Assembly (NCBI GenBank): GCA_963767635.1
Contig: CAVYEM010000003.1
Span: 310,001-374,000 of the forward strand
Origin: CAVYEM01 sp963767635
Lineage (GTDB): Bacteria > Vulcanimicrobiota > Vulcanimicrobiia > Vulcanimicrobiales > Vulcanimicrobiaceae
Length of the DNA: 64,000 nt
Direction of reading: 5' to 3'
Shown: positions 45,025 through 54,882 of the stretch, piece by piece
Position numbering within the stretch: position 1 is the stretch's first letter
Layout: the number at the start of each line of letters is the position of its first letter
Notes under the pieces: model-generated
What the model was told of the DNA's origin: nothing
Database searches by the model: none
The model's input: the letters and a program-made list of their open reading frames with translations, nothing else
Program-made: the position numbers and the translations under genes

Positions 45025-45333
45025 TTAACCGCTGAGCGTTCCTTTATCGGGCGTCGGAGGCGGGACGTTTTCGCCGACGCCGGCGGCGTTCGGCTGCGAG
45101 ACGTTTTGCATCGGATCGCTCTGTGCGGCTTCGGCGCGGATGCGGGCTTGTTCGCGTGCACGGTCTGCAGCCGCGTCGGCTTCAGCCTGCCCGACGAGAA
45201 ACTCCTTTTTCGCCTGTCCAGCGCTGCGCGCCAGTTTGGGCAACTTTTCCGCCCCGAACAGCAGCACCGCCGCCACCACGACGATCCCGATGATTTCGGG
45301 ACTCAGGAGGGCCAGAACGGGCTGAATGATCAT
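45025..45333 (-). CDS. tatA: Sec-independent translocase TatA/TatB-type protein
   Basis: 102 residues. One N-terminal helix and the amphipathic hinge (VVVAAVLLFGAEKLPKLARS, with the LFG and KLP elements), then a long charged tail with an Ala/Asp/Arg coiled segment. The length allows either TatA or TatB; only one such gene is present here. TAGGAGAA lies about eight bases before ATG 45333. Confidence 0.92.
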   Translation of the reverse strand: MIIQPVLALLSPEIIGIVVVAAVLLFGAEKLPKLARSAGQAKKEFLVGQAEADAAADRAREQARIRAEAAQSDPMQNVSQPNAAGVGENVPPPTPDKGTLSG

Positions 45334-45343
45334 AATGGTTCTC

Positions 45344-46321
45344 CTATTCCAAGAGGGCGTCGGCAAGGCGGGCCAGCTCCGTTTTGGCCGCGCCCGGGGG
45401 CAGCGGGGTAAGCGAGAGCTTCGCACGCCGCGCATACTGGGCGATCTGCTCGCCGGTTGCATCCAGGCCGCCGTATCGGCCGATGGCGTCGATCACCGGT
45501 CCCGCTGCCCCGTTCTGCTTTCCTTTGTAAAAACGTTCGACCAAACGCCGGGCATCACCGTCCGCTGCGGTTAATGCGAGAATTAATGGAATCGTTATTT
45601 TGCGTTCGCGCAAATCGTTGCCCACCGGCTTGCCGAGCGCTTGGGGGTCGGCCACCAGATCGAGCAGGTCGTCTTTCATCTGAAACGCGATGCCGTAGTA
45701 CATCCCGTAATCGCGCAGGGCTTTGATCGCCGGTGGCTGGGCGCCGCTCATGATGGCGCCGCATTGCGCGGAAGCGGCGAACAGCGACGCCGTTTTCTTC
45801 ATGACGATTTCGATGTACGCCGCGAGCGGCAGATCTAGATTTCCAAGCGCGCGCAGCTGCAGCACCTCACCGTCGCAAATGTCCGCGAGCGTAGCTGAGA
45901 GGATGTTGGGCACAGGGGGCGGATACTGCGCCGTCACGTTCTTGAAAATCCACGCGAACAGGTAGTCCCCGGCCAGTACGCTGATGCGGTTTCCGTAATC
46001 CACGGCCGTTGCGTTCACGCCGCGACGCGTTTGCGCGTTGTCCACCACGTCGTCGTGAATCAGCGTCGCAACGTGGATCAGTTCCATGTATGCAGCCAGA
46101 TGCAGATGCTCTTGCGCGCTCGCGCCGTTCGATTGCGCGGCCAGCAGCGTGATGCGCGGGCGCAGCCGTTTTCCCCCGGCCGCCAGCATTCGTCTGATCG
46201 CCTCGGTTATGAGCACGTTGTCGGTGGTGAACGTGTTGCGAAAAAAATCTTCGACTAGCGAATACAGGCTCGCGTCCTGCTGCAGCTGATTGCGCGCGTC
46301 CTCGAACGGCTCGATCATCAA
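45344..46321 (-). CDS. Polyprenyl diphosphate synthase
   Basis: 325 residues, all-helical trans-prenyltransferase. First Asp-rich motif LIHDDVVDNAQTRRG, second QMKDDLLDL, plus GGKRLRPRITLL. It extends farnesyl or geranylgeranyl diphosphate with isopentenyl diphosphate to make a quinone side chain, which fits the menG/ubiE gene it overlaps (ATGA). Confidence 0.93.
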   Translation of the reverse strand: MMIEPFEDARNQLQQDASLYSLVEDFFRNTFTTDNVLITEAIRRMLAAGGKRLRPRITLLAAQSNGASAQEHLHLAAYMELIHVATLIHDDVVDNAQTRRGVNATAVDYGNRISVLAGDYLFAWIFKNVTAQYPPPVPNILSATLADICDGEVLQLRALGNLDLPLAAYIEIVMKKTASLFAASAQCGAIMSGAQPPAIKALRDYGMYYGIAFQMKDDLLDLVADPQALGKPVGNDLRERKITIPLILALTAADGDARRLVERFYKGKQNGAAGPVIDAIGRYGGLDATGEQIAQYARRAKLSLTPLPPGAAKTELARLADALLE

Positions 46322-47020
46322 GCCGTCCCGTAATGGATGGCGACCGCGCCGCCCATGACGCGCACGAATCCGGTTTGGCCAAAGCCGGCGGCCGTAAAAC
46401 GCTCGCGCAGCGCTTCCGCATTGGGATGGTGCGTGAGCGATTGCGGCAAATACGTGTATGCCCGCCGCGAACCGCCGACGATTCCACCCACGAGCGGAAC
46501 GACCTTATAGAAGTAAAGATCGAATAAGAACTTCCAGAGCGCGTTCGGCGCTTTGCTCATGTCCAGATTCACGAAGCGGGCTCCCGGCCGCAGCACGCGA
46601 CGAATTTCGCGCAGCGTTGCATCGATGTCCACGACGTTGCGCATCGAGAACCCCATCGTCGCGCCGTCGAAATGCTCGTCATCAAACGGCAACGCCATGA
46701 CGTCGCCTTCCACGAAGGTCACGTTCCCGCGCGCTTCCCGAGCGGCGCGAGCGCGCGCGGCGGCGAGCATAGGCTCGCAGAAATCGATCCCGGTGCAGCT
46801 GCAAGGTCGGATCCGTGCGCAAAAGGTGGAAAGCCACGTCGCCCGTGCCGCAGCAAAGATCGACGATTCGTCCGCCGCGCGGGGCGCGCAGGAGCGCAAT
46901 CGCGCGCTTGCGCCAGCCTTCGTCCAGTCCGGCACTGATGACGCGGTTGGCCGCATCGTAGCGCGGAGCGATGCTCGCAAACATCTCGCGGACGAACGTC
47001 CCTTTGTCGGTCTGCATCAT
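46318..47020 (-). CDS. Quinone methyltransferase MenG/UbiE, frameshifted
   Basis: SAM-dependent C-methyltransferase for menaquinone or ubiquinone synthesis. N-terminal part: VREMFASIAPRYDAANRVIS, then IVDLCCGTGDVAFHLLRTDP (motif I). At about 46800 the frame moves; the second part reads GIDFCEPMLAAARARA, FVEGDVMALPFDDEHFDGAT, FSMRNVVDIDATLREIRRVL and ends IHYGTA as expected. A one-base error is likely. The menaquinone or ubiquinone choice cannot be told from this enzyme. Confidence 0.9.
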
Positions 47021-47083
47021 ATACGGAGCCGTACCGTTTCGCGTCCGGCCTAGTCGTTCATTCCCAAGCAGTGATGGAACGCC

Positions 47084-47951
47084 ATGGTCTCGCTTTCATC
47101 GAACGCAGCCGCGCTGGCGGCAATCGAACGCGCGCATCGCGTGCTCTTCGCGGCATACTCGCTGCGGAAGGGCCCGGTACTGGACGCGCTGTCTGATGCG
47201 GCCAAGCGCGGTGCGCGAGTAACCGTCCGGCTGGAGGGTCGGCCGTACGGCGACGGCGGAGGGATGGCCAAGGCGAACCGGCACGTGGCGGCCGCGTTGC
47301 GACGATTAGGCGCGGACGCGGCGCTGGTCGATGCAGCCGGACCGCGCAGTCCCATGCTGCACATGAAAGCCGCCGTATGCGACGGCGTTGCGTATCTGGA
47401 CGATCGCAATTGGACCAAAGGCGGCACGGACACAATCGTGCGCGACGACGCGCCTTCGCACGCTCGTGCGATCGCGGCTGCAGTGCGTCATCACGCTGCG
47501 CCGCCGTCACGTTCTTTTTGGACGAGCAAGAAAGACTCGCTTGCCGGCGAGGCGCGTCTACTCTACGGCGCGAGAAACGCCAAAACGGTAGACGTCGAGA
47601 GTGAGTCGTTCGGACCGCCCGGAGGCGCATACGCACCGCTCAAGCAGCTCGCGCAGTTGGGTGTACGTTGCCGGCTCATCGTTGCGTCGCGCCACGTAAA
47701 GCCGCAGGAAGCGCACGACCTCGATCTTTTGCGCAAGGCGGGCGTTCAGGTTCGCCTCGGAGACTTCAACGAGAAGATGGGCGCTGGTCGATGGTTCCCG
47801 CGCGTGGATCGGTTCGGCGAATTCCAGCTGCGCGACGTGCAACGGCGACGACGTCGACTGGGGATTGCGAACGCGCGCGCACGGCATCGTCAATGCTCTG
47901 GAATCACGCTTCAACGCGCAGTGGAAGGCTGCAAAACCGCTTTCGGCATAA
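47084..47951 (+). CDS. Phospholipase D-like protein, frameshifted
   Basis: Two PLD-type halves. The first has H-x-K-x4-D in LHMKAAVCDG (His93, Lys95, Asp100). The second, after a one-base shift at about 47776, reads NEKMALVDGSRAWIGSANSS, where the expected His is replaced by Glu (E-x-K replaced for H-x-K, Lys and Asp kept). The restored C-terminus GDDVDWGLRTRAHGIVNALE runs to TAA 47949-47951. One HKD site may be inactive. No signal peptide. It could be a phosphodiesterase or nuclease. The adjacent 47952-48185 interval holds no gene I can support. Confidence 0.7.
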
Positions 47952-48185
47952 ACGTCGCTAGACTGGGGATCATTCGGTGCGGGTTCCAGACGTTTTGTGG
48001 AAATCCGAACGGATACCGGTTTGCACCGCCCGGCGGCCACATAATGAATTTGCGCTCCACGCCTTCTAGGGGGCCGGTCCATAGAGGCATCTTGGGTCGT
48101 CGGTGTGCATGGTGGGCGTATATGCCGTGCCGGTCCTAGAGGTGCAAATAGGAATACAGCGTCCGCGCCCAGGGATCGCTGCATC

Positions 48186-48608
48186 TCATAGGAACTTGGC
48201 CGTAAACTCTCCGTATCCCGTAGTGGTAATCTTCACGATGCGCAAAGGGCGCATCTTCCCGAAGCACACCTGGCCGATATTCGGATAAACCCACAGTTCG
48301 TGTTTGTAATGGATACGCGCCTGATGCTGTGTATAATGGACAGCGTTGCGATCCGAACGAGCAACATCGTATACGGTGGCGTACCGCCCTCGGGTTAACG
48401 GCACGCGCTTCGTCCGGAATATCCCGAGTTGCACCATCTTGTCCTCGAAAGGGTTGCGACGGGCAGCATCTTGAGCCGTGTCCGGGAGAAGCAACAGATC
48501 GGTGCATAGGGCGTTCAAATGTCTGACGTTGAATTGCATCAACAGCCGGGAATCGCCGTGGCAGCCGGCCAACGCGAGCAACATGAACGGAGGCAATGGC
48601 CGAATCAC
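48186..48608 (-). CDS. Small lipoprotein of unknown function
   Basis: 140 residues from GTG 48608, whose GTGA overlaps the tatD stop. A lipoprotein signal (PPFMLLALAGC) leads to a mature part of about 125 residues, rich in Arg, Lys and aromatic residues (FEDKMVQLGIFRTKRVPLTR, HYKHELWVYPNIGQVCFGKM). No family recognised. ATG 48584 is an alternative start. It lies downstream of tatD-metG-rsmI. Confidence 0.55.
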   Translation of the reverse strand: MIRPLPPFMLLALAGCHGDSRLLMQFNVRHLNALCTDLLLLPDTAQDAARRNPFEDKMVQLGIFRTKRVPLTRGRYATVYDVARSDRNAVHYTQHQARIHYKHELWVYPNIGQVCFGKMRPLRIVKITTTGYGEFTAKFL

Positions 48609-49375
48609 GGCGGGATTCCGAATAGCGTTCGCGCCGCCTGTGAAGTTTTCGTCTGCACCTCGTGCGGTGAAAGCCCGAGCAGCTCGCCCACTTTCTGCGC
48701 CGTTGCGGTGAGGAAGGCCGGTTCGTTGCGTCTTCCGCGATGCGGCACGGGCGCGAGATACGGGCAATCCGTCTCCAGCACGAGGTGCTCGATGCCGACT
48801 GCGGCTACGGCCTCGCGCACCTGCTGCGCAGACTTGAACGTGACGACGCCGCCAATCCCCAAATACAGCCCAAACTCCTCGATGAATATCGTCGCTGCGG
48901 TCACGTCGCCCGTAAAGCAATGGACGACGCCGCGCATGCCGCTCTGCCACTCCTCGCGCAGAATGCCCGCGAAGTCCTCGAACGCATCGCGGTGGTGAAA
49001 GATCAGCGGTTTGCCGAAATCGCGCGCCACGCGCATCTGTGCGCGCATGGCCGACTGCTGAACGTCCCGCGGACTGTGATCGTAGTAGTAATCCAGCCCC
49101 GTTTCGCCGATCGCCAGCACGCGCGCATCGCTCAGAAACGGCGCGAAAGCCGCTTGCAGGTCCGCGGGCGCGTGCCTTGCCTCGTGGGGATGAATGCCGA
49201 CGGAACAAAACATGCCGTACCGCTGCGCGGCCTCCAGCGCGCGCTGCGAATCCGCGAGATCGCAGCCGACGGTGATCGCCGTTGGGACCCCGGCGGCGCG
49301 CATGCGTTCCACGACTGCATCGCGGTCCACCTCGAACGCCGCATCGTGAATGTGGGCGTGCGTGTCGATCAGCAT
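48605..49375 (-). CDS. tatD: TatD-family metal-dependent hydrolase
   Basis: 256 residues, TIM-barrel amidohydrolase fold. Metal and active-site motifs: IDTHAHIHD, AIGETGLDYYY, IFHHRDA, VVHCFTGD and LETDCPYLAPVPHRGRRNEP. Family members are 3'-5' exodeoxyribonucleases. ATG 49375 overlaps the metG stop by seven bases, the common metG-tatD arrangement. Confidence 0.94.
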   Translation of the reverse strand: MLIDTHAHIHDAAFEVDRDAVVERMRAAGVPTAITVGCDLADSQRALEAAQRYGMFCSVGIHPHEARHAPADLQAAFAPFLSDARVLAIGETGLDYYYDHSPRDVQQSAMRAQMRVARDFGKPLIFHHRDAFEDFAGILREEWQSGMRGVVHCFTGDVTAATIFIEEFGLYLGIGGVVTFKSAQQVREAVAAVGIEHLVLETDCPYLAPVPHRGRRNEPAFLTATAQKVGELLGLSPHEVQTKTSQAARTLFGIPP

Positions 49376-50913
49376 ATGCGCGGAAATAGCGGCTCCGCAG
49401 GCGCGGTTTGGGTTGCCGGCGCGATGCCGCCCCAGACAAGCGCAGCGTTCCAGTCCGCGTCGATTGGGGAGGTCATGCCGATTTGCTCCCATATTGCGCG
49501 CGCGCTGCGCGGCATGAACGGCCACAGCAGCATGGCGAGCCAGCGCAAGCCTTCGCACAAATCGTACAGCACCGCATCGAGTTCGTCTCCTCGCGACTCT
49601 TTGAACAGCACCCAGGGCTTGCGATCGTCGATCTCGCGGTTGAGCGCAGTGACGAGTTCCCAAATTGCTTCGAGCGCGTCGCGAAACTGCAGGTCGAAAA
49701 TCAAAAATCGTACGCGCTCCGGCAGGTCGGTGAAACGCTCACCGAACGAGGCCCCTTCGCGCCCTCTCGAGGGTCCGCTTTGCGGAACCAGGCCGTTGCG
49801 GTATTTCTCGAGCATCGCCAGCGAGCGACGCAGCAAGTTCCCCAGATCGTTGCCTAGGTCGCTGTTGTAGCGCGCGACGATTTTTTCTTCGGAATACGAA
49901 AAGTCGCTGCCGAACGGCGCTTCACGCAGCAAAAAGTAGCGCATCGCATCCGCGCCGAAGCGCTCCGCCAGCGCGAAGGGGTCGACCGCGTTGCCCAAAC
50001 TTTTGCCGATCTTCTGCCCTTCGACGGTGATCCAGCCGTGCGCAAAAACCGTCCGCGGCGCCTCCTCGCCGATGCCCCAGAGGATCGCGGGCCAGATGAT
50101 CGTGTGGAAGCGCGCGATCTCTTTGCCAATCAGTTGTACCGAGGCGGGCCAAAACGTTCGGAATTTTTCATCGCCGGGCCAATCGAGCGCCGAAATGTAG
50201 TTCAAGAGCGCATCGAACCACACGTAGATAACGCCGCCGCCTGCGTCCGGCACCGGGATGCCCCACTGCAGATTTGTCCGCGATATCGAAAGGTCGTCCA
50301 GGCCCTCGTCGAGCAGCGCCATCATCTCGTTGTAGACCGCGCGCGGCCGCACCCATTGCGGATGATCGAGGAAATAGCGCTTTAGACGATCGGTGTATTT
50401 CGACAGGCGAAAAAACCAGTCGTCTTCGGATAGCCATTGCACCGGTCTGCCGCACGTCGGGCATTTTCCGTCGATCAGCTTGGACTGCAGCCAGAACGTC
50501 TCGTCGTGGACGCAATACCAGCCCTCGTATTTGCCCAAATAGATGTCGCCGTTTTGCGTGAGCCGCCGGAACACCGCCTGTACGACGCGTTCGTGGCGCG
50601 GCTGCGTCGTTCGAATGAAATCATCGTACTGCACCTCGTAGAGTTGAAACAGCGATTTCCAGCGCGGAAGCAGATCGTCGCACCACTGCTGCGGCGTTTT
50701 GCCGGCCGCGGCGGCGGCATCGGCAACCTTTTGACCGTGCTCGTCCGTGCCCGTAAGAAAATAGGCCGGCCCGCGCGTACGAGCCGCGCGTGCCATGACG
50801 TCGGCAACGATCGTGGTGTAGGCATGGCCGATATGCGGATTGCCGCTGATGTAATAGATCGGCGTCGTTACGTAAAAGGCGTCTCGATCGGCCGCGGGCG
50901 AAGGGCGCTCCAT
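49369..50913 (-). CDS. metG: Methionyl-tRNA synthetase
   Basis: 514 residues. Class I synthetase with the HIGH variant ISGNPHIGHAY, zinc-knuckle CPTCGRP, PDAGGGVIYVWFDALLNYIS and the KMSKS counterpart KIGKS in VEGQKIGKSLGNAVDP. It ends after the anticodon-binding helices, lacking the C-terminal tRNA-binding (EMAP-like) domain. ATG 50913 lies 8 bp after the restored rsmI stop. A read-through ORF that seems to fuse rsmI and metG is an artefact. Confidence 0.95.
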   Translation of the reverse strand: MERPSPAADRDAFYVTTPIYYISGNPHIGHAYTTIVADVMARAARTRGPAYFLTGTDEHGQKVADAAAAAGKTPQQWCDDLLPRWKSLFQLYEVQYDDFIRTTQPRHERVVQAVFRRLTQNGDIYLGKYEGWYCVHDETFWLQSKLIDGKCPTCGRPVQWLSEDDWFFRLSKYTDRLKRYFLDHPQWVRPRAVYNEMMALLDEGLDDLSISRTNLQWGIPVPDAGGGVIYVWFDALLNYISALDWPGDEKFRTFWPASVQLIGKEIARFHTIIWPAILWGIGEEAPRTVFAHGWITVEGQKIGKSLGNAVDPFALAERFGADAMRYFLLREAPFGSDFSYSEEKIVARYNSDLGNDLGNLLRRSLAMLEKYRNGLVPQSGPSRGREGASFGERFTDLPERVRFLIFDLQFRDALEAIWELVTALNREIDDRKPWVLFKESRGDELDAVLYDLCEGLRWLAMLLWPFMPRSARAIWEQIGMTSPIDADWNAALVWGGIAPATQTAPAEPLFPRIC

Positions 50914-50921
50914 AGCGTCCT

Positions 50922-51774
50922 CTATCGCTGCAAGGCGGAGGTCTCCCTCCGCATCGTTTTGCGTTCGCAGGCGCGAGCGTACAGTGCGCGGCGGCCGCCC
51001 AAACCGCGCTCGCTGAGCGTTTTTGCGATTGACGAAACGCTGTGCTGCGCGTCCAGCAGCGCGTCGATCTGCGCGTCGAGCTCGCAAGGCACTCGGCGGT
51101 GTTGGCGCGGCTTGCGCGGCCGGCATGACGACGACGGCAATTTCACCGCGTACCGGCTCCGCGAGCTGCTCGGCAACTTCTGCGGCGCTGCCGCAGAGCT
51201 GCTCTTCGAAACGTTTGGTGTACTCGCGCAAGACGAAGACTTGCGCCTTCGGATCGACCGCGGCCACATCGGCAAGCATCGCGCAAACGCGCTGCGGCGA
51301 TTCGTACCACACGCTCGGAATGCCCAGTGCAAAGCTGCGAGCGAATGCGGCTTTGCGGCCCGCGCCGGTTCGCGGCGCGAACCCTTCGAACAAAAAACGC
51401 CGCAGCGGAAAACCCGAGAGCACGGCGGCGCCCACGAGCGCGCTTGGGCCGGGCAACACCTCGATCGCAATGCCGGCGGATCGCGCGGCCGCGATCAACT
51501 CTCTGCCCGGATCCGATACTCCGGGTGTCCCGGCGTCGGTCACGACGGCGACGAGGCTCTCGCGGGCCCGCGCAAGGATGCCGTCCACCGCGCCGGCAGC
51601 GTGCTGGTGATAGGTCCAAATGTCTTTGGACGGCAGATCCAGCGCCCGCAGCAGTTTGCGCGCGACGCGAGAGTCCTCGGCAACCAGCAGCGCGCACTCG
51701 CGCAGCACGTCGAGCGCGCGCAGGGTGACGTCGCGCAGATTCCCCAGCGGCGTCGGGACGAAGACCAGCGGCAT
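50922..51774 (-). CDS. rsmI: 16S rRNA 2'-O-methyltransferase RsmI, frameshifted
   Basis: Methylates the ribose of C1402 in 16S rRNA. N-terminal tetrapyrrole-methylase-like domain: FVPTPLGNLRDVTLRAL, VAEDSRVARKLLRA, VTDAGTPGVSDPGREL, LPGPSALVGAAVLSGFP and VFVLREYTKRFEE. At about 51085-51095 the frame shifts; the correct C-terminal helix-turn-helix domain (LDAQIDALLDAQHSVSSIAK, LSERGLGGRRALYARA) is read to TAG 50922-50924. Divergent from the BTAD regulator. Confidence 0.9.
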
Positions 51775-51877
51775 GCGGCCGTGTTCGACGGCCGCCGGGA
51801 CGCTCCGCGCGCCGCGTTCTAACCTACGCGCGCGCGGCGACCGATACATCCCTAGTACAGGACACAACAACCTATCG

Positions 51878-53461
51878 ATGATTCGCACTCGCACGTTGCC
51901 TCGGGTCGCTCCGTCTACGGTACGCCGCTCCAGGCTGGAGCGTTGGCTGGCCATTCACGTCGCGGTGCCGCTGCGGCTGATCGTCGCGCCCTCCGGCTCG
52001 GGCAAGACCACCCTGCTGCTCAAATATCTGCCGAACAGCGCCGCGCGTGCCGCGTATTGCGCGCTGCCGCCAACCTGTTCTTGCACCGGCCTTTACGAAG
52101 CCGTTGCAATCGCGCTTTCACTGCCTCGCGTTCCCGCCGCGTACGAGGACCTGATCCGCGCGCTGCAGTGCCTCGATCCCGTTCCTACGGAACTGGCTAT
52201 CGACGACGTCGACAATGCGAGCGCAGAGTGCGCGGCTCTTCTGCGCCGTTTGGTCGAGGACGCGCCCGAACATCTGACGTTTATTTTTACTTCGCGGTCC
52301 CGAACGGCCATCGACGCCAAGAGCTGGATCGCGCGCGGCCTCGCGGTGCTGTGCGATCACCGGCGCCTGGCGTTCGATCCCGCCGAGACGGAATTGCTGG
52401 CGGAGACATGCGGGGTGACGTGTTCGCATTTGGAGATCGGCCGTTTGTTGGAGGAAAGCGACGGCTGGGCGATCGTGGTCAGCGGCGCCGTGCGCGCTTG
52501 CGCTGAAGACGGCCGTTCGCTGGGCGACTCGTACGAGCACTGGCGCAGCCGGTACGGTCAGTTGTTCACCGAATTTATCGCTGCGGATCTTGATCGCGCC
52601 GCCGAAGAAGACCGCGCGCTCGTTCGCAGCTTGATCGCCGGCGCGACGATCGACGATCAGCATCGCCTGCAGCGGCTGGAATCGCAAGGCTTGTTCGTTT
52701 TAGCTGAAGACGACGGCTTTCGGCCGTACCGCGCGATTCGTCAACTGCGCGGTCGGGCGCGGCTTTCCCCAAGCGCGCGGCTCTCGCCGCTCGTCGTGCG
52801 AATGTTCGGCCGTTTTCAAGCGCAAATCGACACTCAGAGCGTCGACTGGATCCGCAGGCGCGATCAACAGATCGTCAAGTATCTGCTGCTCAAGCCGACG
52901 GGCTCGGCAACCCGTTCCGAACTCGCCTCCGTGTTTTGGCCTGAAGCCGACCGCCAGCTCGCGGCGCAAAGCGTGCGCACCGCGTGCAGCAACATTCGTA
53001 AGGCGATCGCCGCACAGGTTGGATATGCGTGCGTCGATTTGTACTTCCACGCGGATCCCGACGTGTCGCTCGACTTGACGAACGTCGTGGCCGACGTGCG
53101 CCGCTTCATCGCGCACGTGGAAGACGGGGATGCAGCATTCGACCGCAGCGACCGTCAGGAATCTGCGATTCACTATCGGGCCGCCGAAGAGCTGTACGCG
53201 GGAAGACTGCTGGACGGCGACGTGCCGGAGATGTGGTTCAGCCCCCACGCGCAGTTGCTCGAGGACCGCTACGTTACCGTGCTCGAGCGTCTCGCGCAGA
53301 GCACCTTCGACGACGGCGACATGAAGAACGCCGCCGACTACGCGTTCCGCGTGCAGAGAATCCGTCCGGATGCGACCGGACTGGTGAAGATGCTCGGACG
53401 CATCGCCCCGCAGTATCAGCCCGCGTCACTGGACGATCGCCGCCGGCAGCGTGGAGCGTAA
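51878..53461 (+). CDS. STAND-type ATPase regulator with BTAD domain
   Basis: 527 residues. The N-terminal P-loop APSGSGKTTLLLKY and ELAIDDVDNA form a MalT-like NTPase. The C-terminal part begins at about residue 305 (MFGRFQAQID) with a winged helix (IVKYLLLKPTGSATRSELAS) followed by a bacterial transcriptional activation domain of helical repeats (AIHYRAAEELYAGRLLDG). Most regulators of this class have DNA-binding at one end and sensor repeats at the other. Here no long TPR sensor is seen. The ATG at 51878 leaves 103 bp to the divergent rsmI start. Confidence 0.85.
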   Translation: MIRTRTLPRVAPSTVRRSRLERWLAIHVAVPLRLIVAPSGSGKTTLLLKYLPNSAARAAYCALPPTCSCTGLYEAVAIALSLPRVPAAYEDLIRALQCLDPVPTELAIDDVDNASAECAALLRRLVEDAPEHLTFIFTSRSRTAIDAKSWIARGLAVLCDHRRLAFDPAETELLAETCGVTCSHLEIGRLLEESDGWAIVVSGAVRACAEDGRSLGDSYEHWRSRYGQLFTEFIAADLDRAAEEDRALVRSLIAGATIDDQHRLQRLESQGLFVLAEDDGFRPYRAIRQLRGRARLSPSARLSPLVVRMFGRFQAQIDTQSVDWIRRRDQQIVKYLLLKPTGSATRSELASVFWPEADRQLAAQSVRTACSNIRKAIAAQVGYACVDLYFHADPDVSLDLTNVVADVRRFIAHVEDGDAAFDRSDRQESAIHYRAAEELYAGRLLDGDVPEMWFSPHAQLLEDRYVTVLERLAQSTFDDGDMKNAADYAFRVQRIRPDATGLVKMLGRIAPQYQPASLDDRRRQRGA

Positions 53462-54882
53462 GCGCGTCGTTCTCGCGGCGGCGGCCGCGGCGCTGCTGAT
53501 CCTCTGGCAGCTGCACGTCAGTTCCAAAGTCGGCGCCTTTTTCGGCGACTTTCGCGCATTTTATTGCGCCGGCGGCGCGCTGGCGCACGGTCTCAATCCG
53601 TATGCCGCAGCGTCGCTGTACGCCTGCGAACGTGCGCCGATGCCGCTCGGCCTCTATCACACGCTCGCCGGCGTGACGGTACCGGCCCCGCTGCCGGGCT
53701 ACGCGCTGTGGTTCTTTGCGCCGTTTGCAGCGCTGCCGTACGTTGCCGCGTGCGCGCTGTGGCTCGGCGTACTCGTGGGAACGGCCGTTTTTTCCGCGTA
53801 CGCGCTCGGCACTTTGCTTCGGCGCTCGGCGGGTGCAGGCTGCGTGGGCGCTTGCGGTTGGCTTTGCCGTTATCGTCATTCCGTTCGGCGAGCTGGGCTC
53901 AGTCGTCATGGCGGCGCTGTTGTGGGCCGCCGTTGCGCTGCGCCGCAATGCGTGGACGGTCGCCGCGGCGGCATGCGGTATCGCGATGATCTTGCCGCAC
54001 GTCGCAGCGCCGGCGCTGCTGGCGATCTTCGTGTTCATTCCCCCGATGCGGACGCGGCTGTGCGCCGTAGCCGTGCTGCTCGCGCTCATCGACGTCTTGG
54101 CCGGCGGTCCGCAGGCGGCGCTATCGTACTTTACAACGGTTTTGCCGGCTCACGCAGCGGCGGAAATAGGCAGCACCTCGCAATACGGATTGACGTGGAT
54201 GCTGCACGGCGCCGGTGCAAACGATCGGCTTGCCCTGGCGGGAGGCGAAGCATCGTATGCGCTTGCCGTCGTCTTGGGCGTCTCGGCTGCACGCGGCCTG
54301 TTCGTGCGTTGGGGAGATGCCGCGCATGCCGCGCTCATTCCGCCGGCGTTCGTCGTATTCGGTGGAACCTTCGTGCACTACACGCAAATCATGATCGCGA
54401 TCCCCGCTGCGCTGCTGCTGTACGCGCGAGTTCGCGGGTACGCGCGCGGGGCGCTCGCGCTTGCCGTGCTCCTGCTCGCGTTTCCGTGGGCATGGGCGCT
54501 CGGCCAACCGGTGCTCATCGTCGTCTACGCGACGGCGAGCGCGCTGCTCGCGCGGGAACTGCTGGAGTCGAGCGCGCGGACGGCGCTGCGCGTCGCGCTC
54601 GGCAGCGTCCTGCTCACGGGACTGGTATTGCTCGTCGGCTACCGCTTCGGCGCCGGGCTATCGACGCACGTACACGGTTTAAGCGCGGCCCATGGTTTGG
54701 CGCAGAGCTCTTGGGCGCAATTCGTGCGCGCGCAGCGTTCCGGGAGCGGCATCGCTTGGTGGGTCGCTAAAGCACCCACGTGGCTGGGTTTGGCGCTGCT
54801 AACGCTGAGCTGTGCGCACGTTTTGGTGAAGAAAAATTTCATACCGGCCGTGGCGGTAAAACAAGTGCCAGTCGCGCCGTAA
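53451..54882 (+). CDS. GT87-like polytopic membrane protein, frameshifted
   Basis: About 475 residues from GTG 53451, overlapping the regulator end by 11 bp. The start has FFGDFRAFYCAGGALAHGLN followed by PYA, typical of GT87 (DUF2029) mannosyltransferase-like proteins. At about 53825-53840 the frame shifts and the rest of about ten helices follows (AVGFAVIVIPFGELGSVVMA to the end). It may transfer sugars from polyprenyl phosphates. Its last 84 bp are antisense to the next gene's 3' end. Confidence 0.7.

Noticed and set aside
48136..48507. A 123-residue minus-strand ORF
   Set aside because: It lies in a different frame of the lipoprotein gene, which has a lipobox and a coupled start.
49369..51954. 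An 861-residue ORF that seems to fuse RsmI and MetG
   Set aside because: The true RsmI C-terminal domain lies in another frame and ends at 50922, eight bases before the metG ATG. The fusion arises from one indel at about 51090.
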